Origin: Spirochaetia bacterium | GTDB lineage: Bacteria; Spirochaetota; Spirochaetia; Sphaerochaetales; Sphaerochaetaceae | Direction of reading: 5' to 3' | NCBI GenBank assembly: GCA_022482625.1 | Contig: JAKVOU010000001.1 | Location: 974,784 to 1,038,783 of the forward strand | Length of the DNA: 64,000 nucleotides | Shown: piece after piece, positions 54,524 to 63,421 of the stretch | Layout: every line of letters begins with the position of its first letter | How positions within the stretch are numbered: position 1 is the stretch's first letter | The notes under the pieces: generated by a model | Seen by the model: only the letters and a program-made list of their open reading frames with translations | What the model was told of the DNA's origin: nothing | The model's database searches: none | Program-made: the position numbers and the translations under genes

Positions 54524-55543
54524 TCATTTGACTTCCAACAGTTTTCCTGTTTCGAAAGATTCTTTGCAGCAATATGCTGCCCGAGAAGCTGCAGTCCCAT
54601 CATAGACGGTAATCTTCGGCTTACGGTTCTCACGTACGCAGTCAACGAAATTCGCGACTTCGTCTACATAGGCCTGATGCCAACGGGCCAGAAAATCCGG
54701 ATAATATTCTTCCCTGGCTCCATATCGGTCGACAATCTGAAGCAAATTCTTGCTGCCGACATTCGCAATACGCAAGGTCCCATTGGTACCGATTACTTCG
54801 GTTTCGACATTGCATCCTGCACCATGCGTACGGTTTGTAAACATAAAACCCATTGCCCCGTTTTCACACTGTACGGTAGCTGCTGCATTGTCTGCATCAT
54901 TCAGTTTCTTATAAAGCGGAAATTCAAAGACACCTCCCATACCCCAGACACGTTTGATTTCAGAACCTGAAAACCAGCGGACCAAATCAAGGTCATGTAC
55001 AAACATATCCAGGAATTGCCCACCGGAATGCGGAGCAAATTTCAACGTACCTTCAATAGTTGTACGTGGATCCTGCGTATATGAACGGACAAGTACGACT
55101 TTGCCGATCTCACCATTATCGACCCTAGTCTTTGCTTCTGCATATGATTGGTCAAAATGACGCATGAACCCCAATGTAAAAATCTGATCAGGATGCGCTT
55201 CAACGGCATTTTCCGCTTCCTTGCACTTTTCAATCGTAGTATCCAGAGGCTTTTCACAGAAAACATGCTTTCCTGCGTCCAGCGCAATTCTAATTTGGGT
55301 TGCATGATACATGGACGGTGATACTATTACTATTGCATCCAGATCAGGATTGCTGCAAAGCCTGGATACATCCGTATAGGTATCTTTGACTTCCAATTCT
55401 TTGGCTACCTTGGCAAGTAACTTTTCATTTGTATCACAGATGGCGACTAGTTCTGCTCCAGGTATGTACTTGGCAATATTGCAAGCATGTTCATATCCTA
55501 GCCGCCCTAAACCAATTGAACCAATTTTAATAGTTTTTTTCAT
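54524..55543 (-). CDS. Gfo/Idh/MocA oxidoreductase (fourth, iolG paralogue)
   Basis: Dehydrogenase of 339 residues nearly colinear with the iolG product at 40838-41863: IGLGRLGYEHACNIA, HVFCEKPLDTTIEKC (about 95), FLDMFVHDLDLVRWFSGSE (about 173) and a shared WHQAYVDEVANFVDCV region. Probable inositol or related polyol dehydrogenase. I choose ATG 55543 with GGAG nine bases upstream; five extra codons are open before it. First gene of the leftward unit facing the LacI gene, with a clear promoter (-35 TTGACA, -10 TAGTAT) and an AT palindrome between promoter and start. Confidence 0.85.
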   Translation of the reverse strand: MKKTIKIGSIGLGRLGYEHACNIAKYIPGAELVAICDTNEKLLAKVAKELEVKDTYTDVSRLCSNPDLDAIVIVSPSMYHATQIRIALDAGKHVFCEKPLDTTIEKCKEAENAVEAHPDQIFTLGFMRHFDQSYAEAKTRVDNGEIGKVVLVRSYTQDPRTTIEGTLKFAPHSGGQFLDMFVHDLDLVRWFSGSEIKRVWGMGGVFEFPLYKKLNDADNAAATVQCENGAMGFMFTNRTHGAGCNVETEVIGTNGTLRIANVGSKNLLQIVDRYGAREEYYPDFLARWHQAYVDEVANFVDCVRENRKPKITVYDGTAASRAAYCCKESFETGKLLEVK

Positions 55544-55557
55544 TATTTTGCACTCCA

Positions 55558-55578
55558 TTTAATATTAAAAATATTAAT
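55558..55578. promoter_or_regulatory. Candidate LacI operator at the dehydrogenase promoter
   Basis: TTAATATT-AAA-AATATTAA, 8-base arms, lying between the predicted transcription start (about 55582) and the ribosome-binding site of the leftward gene. A repressor here would block transcription. It lacks the central CG of classical LacI operators and is AT-only, so confidence is limited. Confidence 0.4.
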
Positions 55579-55588
55579 TTTTAAAATA

Positions 55589-55617
55589 ATACTATTACAG
55601 TTTATTTTAGATGTCAA
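55589..55617 (-). promoter_or_regulatory. Promoter of the leftward dehydrogenase-symporter unit
   Basis: Minus strand: -35 TTGACA (55612-55617), 17-base spacer, -10 TAGTAT (55589-55594). Correct spacing and position, about 45 bases before the start codon. Confidence 0.7.
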
Positions 55618-55905
55618 GAAAATATTTTAATTTTATTACTCATATATCAAAAATATGTCCTGATACGTTTCAAATTTGGTAAAATATCTATAAAATAATT
55701 AAAATTCATATATTATATTAAATGAAATAATATTAACATAGTTGTCATTATTCTTAAATTCACTCTTTACTTCAATAGGATATATCTATAATTATAATTT
55801 ATTATTATAAATATATTTATAATATAAAATGCTTAAATTTCACTACAGTAAAACAGAATATCTGCTACTATGTAGAATTACTCCGAAATCTTAATTTTTA
55901 GTATT

Positions 55906-55929
55906 AAATAATATTAATTAATATTATTT
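55906..55929. promoter_or_regulatory. 24-base perfect palindrome upstream of the LacI gene
   Basis: A fully self-complementary 24-mer (55906-55929) centred on TTAATTAA with AATATT on each side, about 25 bases upstream of the LacI gene's -35 region. Possible regulator site; AT-only composition raises the odds of chance. Confidence 0.45.
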
Positions 55930-55953
55930 TATTTGAAAAAAATTTATTTACTC

Positions 55954-55980
55954 TTGAAATTTGTGATATTTGACTATAAT
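55954..55980 (+). promoter_or_regulatory. Probable promoter of the LacI-family gene
   Basis: -10 TATAAT at 55975-55980 with TTGAAA at 55954-55959 (spacer only 15; TCTTGA two bases earlier gives 17). It stands 46 bases before the GTG start. Confidence 0.5.
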
Positions 55981-56026
55981 ATCGATAGAAGAGATTATTC
56001 AGATAAGGTGAAAGGAAGAAGATTCC

Positions 56027-57037
56027 GTGCGCATTACCCTAAAGCAAATTGCCGAACAGGTCGGCGTTTCAGTCAATACAGTGTCACTTGCCCTACGTAA
56101 CATGCCTGGTGTAAATGCCGCTACAAAAGAACAGATTTTTTCTGCTGCCAATCAGTTAGGCTATGTCTTTCCGAAAGAAAAACTCAAGAACCCGAAGAAC
56201 CTCTGCCTGGTATCTACACGTCCCCATTTGGAAGACTCTTATTTTTATATGGCATTCCAGCAATTGATAGTAGACCATGCACAGGAATGTGGTTATCACA
56301 TGCTAGTAAAAGACAACGACTTTTTTGATACCGACCAAGCAGAACTCAGGCAACGACTTAATACAAACTCCATCTGTGGCGTGCTGATCCTCGGGGATAT
56401 TGAAGAAAAGATTGCATTGCATATTCTGCAATGCAGTGTCCCTGTCGTTGCAACCGGAACCCGTTATATCGGCTTAAATATCAGTACCTATATCGAAGAC
56501 AATGACCAGGTAGCATATCAGGCAGTCCGATATTTGTATGACCAGGGACTGCGCAAGATCGGGTTTATCGGGGATCCTCTCTATAGCGTCTCTTTCATGG
56601 CTAGGTATCAGGGATACTGCGGGGCCCTGAAGACATTGGATTTGCCCTATGATGAACAGTTTCTCTTTTTAAAGATGCGTCCAGGCATCATGAACAGCCT
56701 TGACAAAGCAACCGGCATGTTCAAAGCCATACAACAGCTTCCTGAAGCTTTTTTCTGTGCAAATGATTACCTTGGGCTCATTGCTATCAAAGTATTCCAT
56801 AATCTCGGTATCTCTGTGCCAAAAGACATATCATTGGTCGGCGTAGACAACAGTCCTCTCGGAAAGATTGCAATCCCATCAATTACTTCCGTAGACGTCC
56901 ATTGCCACCGTCAGGCCTTTCTCAGCGTCAACAAGCTGATTTCCTTTGTAGAGGGGACACCTTATGATTCACTCCAAGTGCTGGTACCCTCTTCTCTTTG
57001 CATTGGAGAATCCGTACGGCTTGGAGCAGGCGAATAA
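56027..57037 (+). CDS. LacI-family transcriptional regulator
   Basis: A 336-residue regulator: N-terminal LacI helix-turn-helix and hinge (LKQIAEQVGVSVNTVSLALRNMPGVNAATKEQIFSAA is the core, residues about 3-38), then a periplasmic-binding-protein-like sensor domain with GVLILGDIEEK, RKIGFIGDPLYSVSFMARYQGY, and FCANDYLGLIAIKVFHNLG near the ligand-binding hinge. GTG start at 56027 with AAAGGAAG upstream. It is divergent from the dehydrogenase/symporter unit, which it probably represses until an inducer sugar or inositol derivative is present. Confidence 0.92.
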   Translation: MRITLKQIAEQVGVSVNTVSLALRNMPGVNAATKEQIFSAANQLGYVFPKEKLKNPKNLCLVSTRPHLEDSYFYMAFQQLIVDHAQECGYHMLVKDNDFFDTDQAELRQRLNTNSICGVLILGDIEEKIALHILQCSVPVVATGTRYIGLNISTYIEDNDQVAYQAVRYLYDQGLRKIGFIGDPLYSVSFMARYQGYCGALKTLDLPYDEQFLFLKMRPGIMNSLDKATGMFKAIQQLPEAFFCANDYLGLIAIKVFHNLGISVPKDISLVGVDNSPLGKIAIPSITSVDVHCHRQAFLSVNKLISFVEGTPYDSLQVLVPSSLCIGESVRLGAGE

Positions 57038-57258
57038 ATTCCTAATCTAATTGATACATCTGAAAACCCTATAAGTTTCGCACCATCATGATGTTAGTTT
57101 ATTATCCAAAACCAAAAGAAAAGTTTTCAACAGTCAAACAAAACCAGCCTAATGTCCAAATCACCATAGGCAAAGCCTGTGGCTTTACCCTGCATTCTTC
57201 CCCACCCTCACAATCTCAATGAAACAAAACAGCAAAATGGTAAACATTTTGGTATACG

Positions 57259-57296
57259 CAAAAAAATTGCAACATAACGAATCGTTACGTTGCAAT
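57259..57296 (-). terminator. Rho-independent terminator of tRNA-Leu
   Basis: ATTGCAAC (57266-57273) pairs with GTTGCAAT (57289-57296), extended inward by TAACG/CGTTA across one mismatch. On the minus strand a run of seven or eight Ts follows (A-run 57260-57266). It lies about 20 bases past the tRNA 3' end. Confidence 0.85.
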
Positions 57297-57316
57297 CAAT
57301 TGTTTCTTGAGTTTCT

Positions 57317-57400
57317 TACCGGCGATCGGACTTGAACCGATACAGAGTTGCCTCCGATAGATTTTGAGTCTATTGTGTCTACCAATTTCACCACGCCGGC
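57317..57400 (-). tRNA. tRNA-Leu (anticodon CAA)
   Basis: An 84-base class II tRNA. Acceptor GCCGGCG pairs with CGCCGGT; D-arm TGGTGAAATTGGTAGACAC; anticodon stem ATAGA/TCTAT with loop CTCAAAA giving anticodon CAA (reads UUG); long variable arm typical of Leu; T-arm ending GGTTCAAGTCC. The 3' CCA is not encoded. It is followed by its own terminator and lies downstream of the BY-kinase gene. No integrase or duplicated 3' end suggests an integration site. Confidence 0.93.
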
Positions 57401-57491
57401 GAACAATGGCAACCATAACAAAACCAAGCAGTTTATTCAATCCCTTCTGATATCTTTTTTGCATTTTCAGCAGAATACTGCAAGTACAACA

Positions 57492-60149
57492 TCAGTTTTT
57501 GCCATAAGCCTCCTGGTTGTTTGCCAAACTATCCAGAAGGGAATTCATTGCAGAGTCATCCTGTCCTTCAGAAGTCTTTGAACCCGTCCCGTTGATGACG
57601 CTCTTCTGCAATGCTTCAAATGATTTCTTCTTTCCGGCAAGCTCCTGATTTACCTGCTCAGACTTGACTGTCTCAAAGACTTCAATCATCTGTGTAAACC
57701 GTGGGGCATTGCCGAGAGTAAAGGCTGCCTTGCCCGTTTCTGAGAAATGTTCGGCATCCCTTGCCTTTCTGTTTTTCAATGCAATCTTATAAAATCTGCT
57801 ATAATGCTTGGTGGTAATGACATTGTTTTGCTCACCACCTTTTCCACCATAGCCATAGCCACCATACCCATACTTCTTGGAACCGTATTTCCCATACCCG
57901 TAGTTGCCATACCCATACCGATTGCCATAGCTCCTTGAATACCTGCTGGATGAATGTCCGGCTTCCGGGGTACAGGCATTGAGAACAACACCACGGATCT
58001 TGAATGACACACCTTCCAGAGCCTCGATAAGGTCATAGAGACTGGCCTTCGTCGAAATCCCGGCTCTGACGTTGATCATAACAGAATCAACCTTGTTGGA
58101 AATCAATAGCAACTCAGATGCGTTTATAAGCGGAGGTGCATCGATGAGAATGTAATCATAGTAAGAAGAAAGTGCCTTGATCATGCTATCGAACCTAGAA
58201 TTGGAAAAGACAGTCGTCGTAACCAACGGTAATCGCCCTGGCGGAAGAATATGCATGTTCGGTACATCATCCAGAGGTCGAATGATTGAGTACTCAAGGT
58301 TTTCACCGGTCATGATACAGTCAACCATACCGACTTTCACACGTTTCAGCTTAAAGCTGTTCTCTACCTTGGGAGCCTTCAGGTCGCCGTCAATCAGCAG
58401 GACTTTCTTACCAAGCTGAGCAAGGCAGAGAGCACAGTTGAACATCAGGGTAGTCTTACCCTCGCTCATACCGCAGCTTGTTACGGCAAGTGTCTTGTTA
58501 CCCTGCTGATGTCCACCGTACAGCAGATTGGAAACAATTGTCTTGTATCGTTCTGATTCAAATGAGTTCGGATCATTATAGACGGAAAGCAAAGGAAACT
58601 TATGGGGCTTGCCGGTCTTAGGATCAAGACTGTCCTCATTGAGGAAAGTCTTCAGCATCGGAACCCAACCAAGGACAGGAATTTCGTTTCCTACGATTTC
58701 CTTGATCTGGTCTACGTTTTTCACTGTATTGTCTTCATGGTCTATGAACAGGCAAAGCAAAAGTCCCAATGCACACCCCAACAAAAATGCAACAGCAAGA
58801 ACAAGCAATTTATTGGGACTTACGGGATGTTCAGGAAGCACTGCCTGGTCAATGATGGTGACATTGCCATTTACAGCAGCTTCAGTAAGCTTGACTTCCT
58901 CCAGCATCTGTCTGAGTTGGACACCTACTGTCTGCAGGACCGTTACGTTCCGTTGCAGGTTGGCCAAGTCTCTTTCCATGGCAGGCAATCTGTCAAGATT
59001 ATCCTTGTACTGCTGTCCATTTGCATCCAGGACCTCAAGCTTGATCTGGCATGTAGCATACGTGACTACAGCAGTCACATAATTCCTCAAGTCTGCTTCT
59101 GGGACTCCGGTTGTCTTTGTATCTACGAAATGGCGTATATCGTCAAGCATGGAATTGTAGAACTGAGTTACCGCAGCAGACAACGTAGCAGAACGTGTCA
59201 TTACATCAGAAACAGCAGCAGTCTCTGCTGTCCCTGTCGTCTGGTTCGATACCAGTACTTCATACATAACCAGTTCTCTGTCAGCAGAACGATAATTCTC
59301 TTCCAAAGCCTTGAAGGATTGCGTTGTCGTAGCATTTCCCAGCAAATCGGCTGTCACACCTTTTGAACTGTAAGCTTTGACCAGCTTGTCTATCTCATCC
59401 TTTGCCTGAGTTTTCTGATACTCAAGAGGATGCTTACGCAAATCAAAATAAGCAATCTGAGTGACCAATGTCTGTGCCTGTTGGGTCAGCTGGTCAATTC
59501 CGGTGCTTTCCTTGTAAGCTGCAAGCTTGTCGGACGCAGTTTCCAAATCAGCCTCGTTGGCAGGAATCTGTTTTTCAAGAAATTCCCTTTGGACCGTCTT
59601 GGAACTCTTTGCAATACTGGTCAGCAAGTCATCATAGCTCTTTGCAATCGCATTGGCAAAATCCCTGGCAAACTGAGGATTTTCATCTGTAACACTTATC
59701 TTGACGATATTGGTATCAGAGGCATTCGAAACTGAAATGATATGGCTGACATCATCAGGAAGTTTATAGAACGTAGCATAGCTTTCTCCATCAGCATTGG
59801 TATAGGAAGAAAGATCAAGCGTTGCCAAAGCAGAAGACAAGGTTTTCCTGCTGGTAAGCAAGGCTACTTCCGTTTGTATCTTCGTTGAGGATCCTCCCGT
59901 CAGGGAACTGCTCATCAAGTCTTCCAGGGATGATGATTTCTGCACCGGATCAACAAGAACAGAAACGGTAGCCTGGTATGTCGGAATGACAAAATACAAG
60001 TAGGCAACAGCTGCTCCCATGCTCAGGATCAGTACAAGCAAAAACCAACGGAAACGTTCACGGAATATATGAAACAACTCAGAAAGGCTGATGCCCTCTT
60101 CCTCTATATTGTTTTCAACTGATGGTATTGGTTGTATATTCTCATTCAT
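57492..60149 (-). CDS. Polysaccharide co-polymerase/BY-kinase (Wzc-like)
   Basis: An 885-residue inner-membrane protein for capsule or exopolysaccharide export. Residues about 30-470 form the Wzz-type chain-length domain with helices at about 35-55 and 447-468, a long periplasmic part with coiled-coil character, and QTEVALLTSRKTL near the start. The cytoplasmic tyrosine kinase follows: Walker A SCGMSEGKTT (about 558), Walker A' VLLIDGDLKAP (about 583), Walker B YILIDAPPL (about 668). A Tyr/Gly-rich stretch of about 35 residues (about 735-770) is the expected autophosphorylation cluster, but about 115 more residues follow it, unlike classical Wzc, where the cluster is terminal. ATG at 60149 with TAGGAA upstream; 9 bases downstream of the SLBB protein gene. 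Confidence 0.9.
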   Translation of the reverse strand: MNENIQPIPSVENNIEEEGISLSELFHIFRERFRWFLLVLILSMGAAVAYLYFVIPTYQATVSVLVDPVQKSSSLEDLMSSSLTGGSSTKIQTEVALLTSRKTLSSALATLDLSSYTNADGESYATFYKLPDDVSHIISVSNASDTNIVKISVTDENPQFARDFANAIAKSYDDLLTSIAKSSKTVQREFLEKQIPANEADLETASDKLAAYKESTGIDQLTQQAQTLVTQIAYFDLRKHPLEYQKTQAKDEIDKLVKAYSSKGVTADLLGNATTTQSFKALEENYRSADRELVMYEVLVSNQTTGTAETAAVSDVMTRSATLSAAVTQFYNSMLDDIRHFVDTKTTGVPEADLRNYVTAVVTYATCQIKLEVLDANGQQYKDNLDRLPAMERDLANLQRNVTVLQTVGVQLRQMLEEVKLTEAAVNGNVTIIDQAVLPEHPVSPNKLLVLAVAFLLGCALGLLLCLFIDHEDNTVKNVDQIKEIVGNEIPVLGWVPMLKTFLNEDSLDPKTGKPHKFPLLSVYNDPNSFESERYKTIVSNLLYGGHQQGNKTLAVTSCGMSEGKTTLMFNCALCLAQLGKKVLLIDGDLKAPKVENSFKLKRVKVGMVDCIMTGENLEYSIIRPLDDVPNMHILPPGRLPLVTTTVFSNSRFDSMIKALSSYYDYILIDAPPLINASELLLISNKVDSVMINVRAGISTKASLYDLIEALEGVSFKIRGVVLNACTPEAGHSSSRYSRSYGNRYGYGNYGYGKYGSKKYGYGGYGYGGKGGEQNNVITTKHYSRFYKIALKNRKARDAEHFSETGKAAFTLGNAPRFTQMIEVFETVKSEQVNQELAGKKKSFEALQKSVINGTGSKTSEGQDDSAMNSLLDSLANNQEAYGKN

Positions 60150-60158
60150 AAGAAATTC

Positions 60159-61766
60159 CTATTTTATTGTCTCATGCGCATAATAGACGATGTTGACAAT
60201 CGTTGATACAATTCCGATTGTAGTCGCAACAAGTGCAAGATTCCTGTTAAGCAGGCTCTTCTCAACCTTGATGGTAGCCTGTGCAGGCACTTCTGATTTC
60301 GTACTGATGTGTCTGCCGTTCTTATCAATTACGTCGACGTGCCCGGTAGCATCCTGCGTCTTTCCTCCGGCAAGGTTTATGTAATACTGTGCATCTTTGC
60401 CAGGGAGATACGCAAAGACACCACCATCGGTTACAGCCCCCTGGACTGCAACAAACTTATTATTGAACGGAATGAAGAACTGGTCACCATCCTTGACCTG
60501 CAGATTGTCTTTGGCAGACTTGTCAGACAGCAAGGACAATACATCGATCTCGGTCTTCTTGCCACCTCGCACAAGGTAACAGGAAGACAAATCAGCACTT
60601 GACAGCAACCTTGACGAGATGGCTTCAATCATTTCCCTGACAGTATCTCCGGGATAAAGCTGATAAAGCAACTGTCCGCTGGTTGTTGCAAGGATAGCGG
60701 TAGTCGCATTTGAATCGGTAATCTTATCCGAAACAGAAACGGCCCCTACAACAGAAACCGTTCCGAAATTCGGAAGGACTTTCGAAACGGTGATCCTATC
60801 CATATCCTGTAGCTGCAAAGCATCATCAGCCTTGCAGACAATCAAGTCATACGAAGCAGTCTTCGAGTTATAGCGCTCAATCCTTATGGCTGACTTGTCA
60901 GCTTCCGCGGCAAGCGCAGAACCATAATTGCCATCAAGCAATTGGGCAACAGTATCTCCTTGCTTGAGCTGGTAGGTCCCTGGCTCAAGGACGGCACCCG
61001 AAAGCGTAACAAGGACCTTGGCCTTCCCCAATCTGATGGAATCTCCGCAGGAAATCAACGGATCCTGTCCTGCCATTCCCCTTCTCAGCCCTCTGTACAA
61101 GTCATAATGCGTTTCTTTGCCTACGGCGTCAATGACAGAGATGTCCCTGCTGTCAGCATAAGGGGACGAGTTCCTCACCAACTGTGAAAGTCGGGAGAGT
61201 CCCCATGCAGAAACATAAGTTGTACCCCCGACGGCACTGGTCACTTTCACAGTAAACTGACCGACACCGACAAGTGTAATCTGAGGATTCGAATAGGAAT
61301 GATAATTAAGTACCAACTGGGAAATCTGATTGATGAACTGCGGCAATTCCAAGCCTTTTGCATTGAGGTTGCCCAGACCAGGAATAACGACCTTGTAGTC
61401 ACTGCCGACCTGAAGCTTGAACTGAACTTGCTGCGAACCATCAAGATACACAAGGGAGAAGGTATCACCAGGTGTAATGGGGTAATAACCGCTGCTTATT
61501 GCCTGAAGGACTTCATTTGCCATCAAGGATGCAGCATCTACCTGCATCGGGGGCTGAATGGATAGCTGGTCAGCAAAGCTCTGGATACCAGATGGAGATG
61601 GAGATGCAGATGGCAGCATGTCAGCTACTGCCGATAAGTGGGTAGATTTTACAATGAACCCCTCCGTTGCTACATCTGCAGCGGCGAAGGCATATTGCAA
61701 AGTCAATGAAACCATGATTGCCGCTACAGTAAAGGCACGGGCAAAAAACATGTTTTTCTTCAACAT
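60159..61766 (-). CDS. SLBB-domain polysaccharide export protein (Wza-like)
   Basis: A 535-residue exported protein. Signal peptide at residues 1-30 (FTVAAIMVSLTLQYAFAAAD) with no lipobox Cys. A Poly_export domain at about 95-165 (YYPITPGDTFSLVYLDGS, GDYKVVIPGLGN-like strand) is followed by several SLBB domains (VTLSGAVLEPGTYQLKQGDTVAQLL, FGTVSVVGAVSVSDK, VAVQGAVTDGGVFAYLPG). A C-terminal helix (about 508-528, LALVATTIGIVSTIVNIVYY) may anchor it in a membrane. It should form the export channel or periplasmic part of the system driven by the BY-kinase encoded 9 bases downstream. ATG at 61766 with AGGAG upstream. No glycosyltransferases are in view. Confidence 0.88.
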   Translation of the reverse strand: MLKKNMFFARAFTVAAIMVSLTLQYAFAAADVATEGFIVKSTHLSAVADMLPSASPSPSGIQSFADQLSIQPPMQVDAASLMANEVLQAISSGYYPITPGDTFSLVYLDGSQQVQFKLQVGSDYKVVIPGLGNLNAKGLELPQFINQISQLVLNYHSYSNPQITLVGVGQFTVKVTSAVGGTTYVSAWGLSRLSQLVRNSSPYADSRDISVIDAVGKETHYDLYRGLRRGMAGQDPLISCGDSIRLGKAKVLVTLSGAVLEPGTYQLKQGDTVAQLLDGNYGSALAAEADKSAIRIERYNSKTASYDLIVCKADDALQLQDMDRITVSKVLPNFGTVSVVGAVSVSDKITDSNATTAILATTSGQLLYQLYPGDTVREMIEAISSRLLSSADLSSCYLVRGGKKTEIDVLSLLSDKSAKDNLQVKDGDQFFIPFNNKFVAVQGAVTDGGVFAYLPGKDAQYYINLAGGKTQDATGHVDVIDKNGRHISTKSEVPAQATIKVEKSLLNRNLALVATTIGIVSTIVNIVYYAHETIK

Positions 61767-61812
61767 CGGTTCTCCTATCTCTTTCCAGCCTCCGCAGGAA
61801 AAGATCTATGCT

Positions 61813-62625
61813 TCAGCTTCTCAATCCCATTTCCTCGGCAATCCGTATCACCATTGCAGGATTGTCACTTATTATTGAATCAACGCCGAAGGAAAAGAGC
61901 TTATGGACCTGTCGTGCATCATTGATGGTCCATACCATCACAATTATATTTCTGCTATGCATACTTGCCACAAACTCTTCAGTAACGATAGGAAAACCCC
62001 GAACCTCCATTGGTATCTGAAGAATCCCAACCGCCAGTTTTTTTATTCCTTTTGGTAGAATATGCAGTTTCTGACAGAAAAGCAAGGGCACCACTTCAAT
62101 TGTTGAAGCACTTGTCTGGATACTTGGGCATCTTCTCCTTAAGTTCCTAATCGAATTCATATGGAATGAAGCACCGCACACTCTGGACTCAGCATTGCAA
62201 TGCCTGACGGCACTGATAAATGCCTCGACCATTTCAGTGCCACAATCCTTCATATCCACATTGAAACGCTGTTTCGGACAAGCTGTCAAAGCCTCTTCGA
62301 GCGTACACAGTTGCACACCTTTGCCTCTGAAAGGAAATGTCTGCCCCCCATCCTTCGTAAAATTATATCCGGCATCAAACTCCTTTAGTTGACGTACTGT
62401 ATACTCGTTGATCCTCCCTTTCCCATCGGTCATATGGTCCAAGGTAGCGTCATGCCAAACAACAGGAATACCATCCCGTGAAAGATGAATATCAGTTTCA
62501 ATGACATCAACACCCATCGCTACGGCGGACAAAAAGGCAAACAACGTATTACCCGGATAGTTACGGCTATCTCCACGATGGGCTATGGCCCTTGGAAAAG
62601 GATTCAGGAAATCTGCAGCAGCCAT
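61813..62625 (-). CDS. Glycerophosphodiester phosphodiesterase
   Basis: TIM-barrel phosphodiesterase of about 270 residues that hydrolyses glycerophosphodiesters to glycerol-3-phosphate and an alcohol. Catalytic AHRGDSRNYPGNTLFAF (first His pair region), the metal-binding VIETDIHLSRDGIPVVWHD, and the late VWTINDARQVHKLFSFGVDSIISD match the GDPD family. I prefer ATG 62625 (AAGGAG about 14 bases upstream) over the TTG at 62637 that overlaps the trmJ stop. No signal peptide, so cytoplasmic. Possible lipid-recycling partner to cardiolipin metabolism, but the genes are far apart. Confidence 0.88.
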   Translation of the reverse strand: MAAADFLNPFPRAIAHRGDSRNYPGNTLFAFLSAVAMGVDVIETDIHLSRDGIPVVWHDATLDHMTDGKGRINEYTVRQLKEFDAGYNFTKDGGQTFPFRGKGVQLCTLEEALTACPKQRFNVDMKDCGTEMVEAFISAVRHCNAESRVCGASFHMNSIRNLRRRCPSIQTSASTIEVVPLLFCQKLHILPKGIKKLAVGILQIPMEVRGFPIVTEEFVASMHSRNIIVMVWTINDARQVHKLFSFGVDSIISDNPAMVIRIAEEMGLRS

Positions 62626-62633
62626 CCTAGTCT

Positions 62634-63365
62634 TCAATGCTCCTTGTAAAATGCTATTTTGCTCATCTTTGAAAACAGCTTTTCAAGCCTTTTCAGCTCA
62701 CTTTCGGTAAGTTGAGCTCTTTCAAAGACATCATCAAGAAACCTAGATGTCCACATCTGCTCCTGATCGAGCTTGAAATAACCTATGTCATCAAGATTCT
62801 TTACACAGTTGCTGACTCCCTGCTTTATTCTCGTCTTGTCCACAGGAGTAGCCTCGACAGGCCAAGGCTTCAGACGGTCATACAGACAATAACAGATAAC
62901 CTGGACAGCCTGTGAAAGGTTAAGGGAAGGAAAAGCATCACTGGTAGGAATGGTCACGATCTGGCTACATGCATTGACCTCATCATCAGTCAGTCCGTCA
63001 CTTTCCCTGCCAAAGACTATCGATACAGGGCCTTCGCCCAGAACGGAAACCTTGTCACATAACTGCTGGGGAGACAGGGCATCGGCTTTCCTGAACTTTC
63101 CCCTTCGCCTTGTGGCACCGACTGTGTAGATACTGGAAGCAAGAGCCTCTTCCAATGTTGCAAATCTCTGTGCATGCTCCCACAGGTCACTTGCATGCAA
63201 CGCAAGTGTCCGTACCCTGTCTTCGTCATACTTGCTGTCGGTCACCAGAACAAGATGTGATAGTCCCATGGTCTTCATAGCCCTGCAGACGCTGCCGATA
63301 TTGGCACCGTCCTGGGTATCGACCAACACGATCTGAATACGATCGAGATTCTTACTTCGTTCCAT
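62634..63365 (-). CDS. trmJ: tRNA (Nm32) 2'-O-methyltransferase, TrmJ-like
   Basis: SpoU-class RNA methyltransferase of 243 residues, most like TrmJ, which methylates the ribose at position 32 of tRNAs. SPOUT motifs: DGANIGSVCRAMKTMGLSHLVLV (about 18-38), SIVFGRESDGLTDDEV (about 116) and IPTSDAFPSLNLSQAVQV (about 138), forming the knotted SAM site. The C-terminal extension of about 80 residues is typical of TrmJ. The stop is next to, or overlaps, the GDPD start region. It is divergent from the AI-2E family gene with only 56 bases between the two coding regions. Confidence 0.88.
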   Translation of the reverse strand: MERSKNLDRIQIVLVDTQDGANIGSVCRAMKTMGLSHLVLVTDSKYDEDRVRTLALHASDLWEHAQRFATLEEALASSIYTVGATRRRGKFRKADALSPQQLCDKVSVLGEGPVSIVFGRESDGLTDDEVNACSQIVTIPTSDAFPSLNLSQAVQVICYCLYDRLKPWPVEATPVDKTRIKQGVSNCVKNLDDIGYFKLDQEQMWTSRFLDDVFERAQLTESELKRLEKLFSKMSKIAFYKEH

Positions 63366-63385
63366 AGCAACGATGCTAACAGATA

Positions 63386-63414
63386 TTGAAGGTTTTTCCT
63401 ACCTCCGATATAGT
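63386..63414 (+). promoter_or_regulatory. Promoter of the AI-2E family gene (leaderless arrangement)
   Basis: -35 TTGAAG (63386-63391), 17-base spacer, -10 TATAGT (63409-63414). Expected transcription start at about 63421, one base before the ATG. Confidence 0.6.
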
Positions 63415-63421
63415 ATAAAAC

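Larger units (their letters stand above)
55544..56026. other. Divergent AT-rich control region
   Basis: A 480-base, very AT-rich spacer between the leftward dehydrogenase unit and the LacI-family gene. It holds promoters for both directions and two AT-only palindromes; the middle part shows no gene. Confidence 0.6.

Noticed and set aside
57317..57400. tRNA-Leu as an integration (att) site
   Set aside because: No integrase gene nearby and no repeat of the tRNA 3' end seen.
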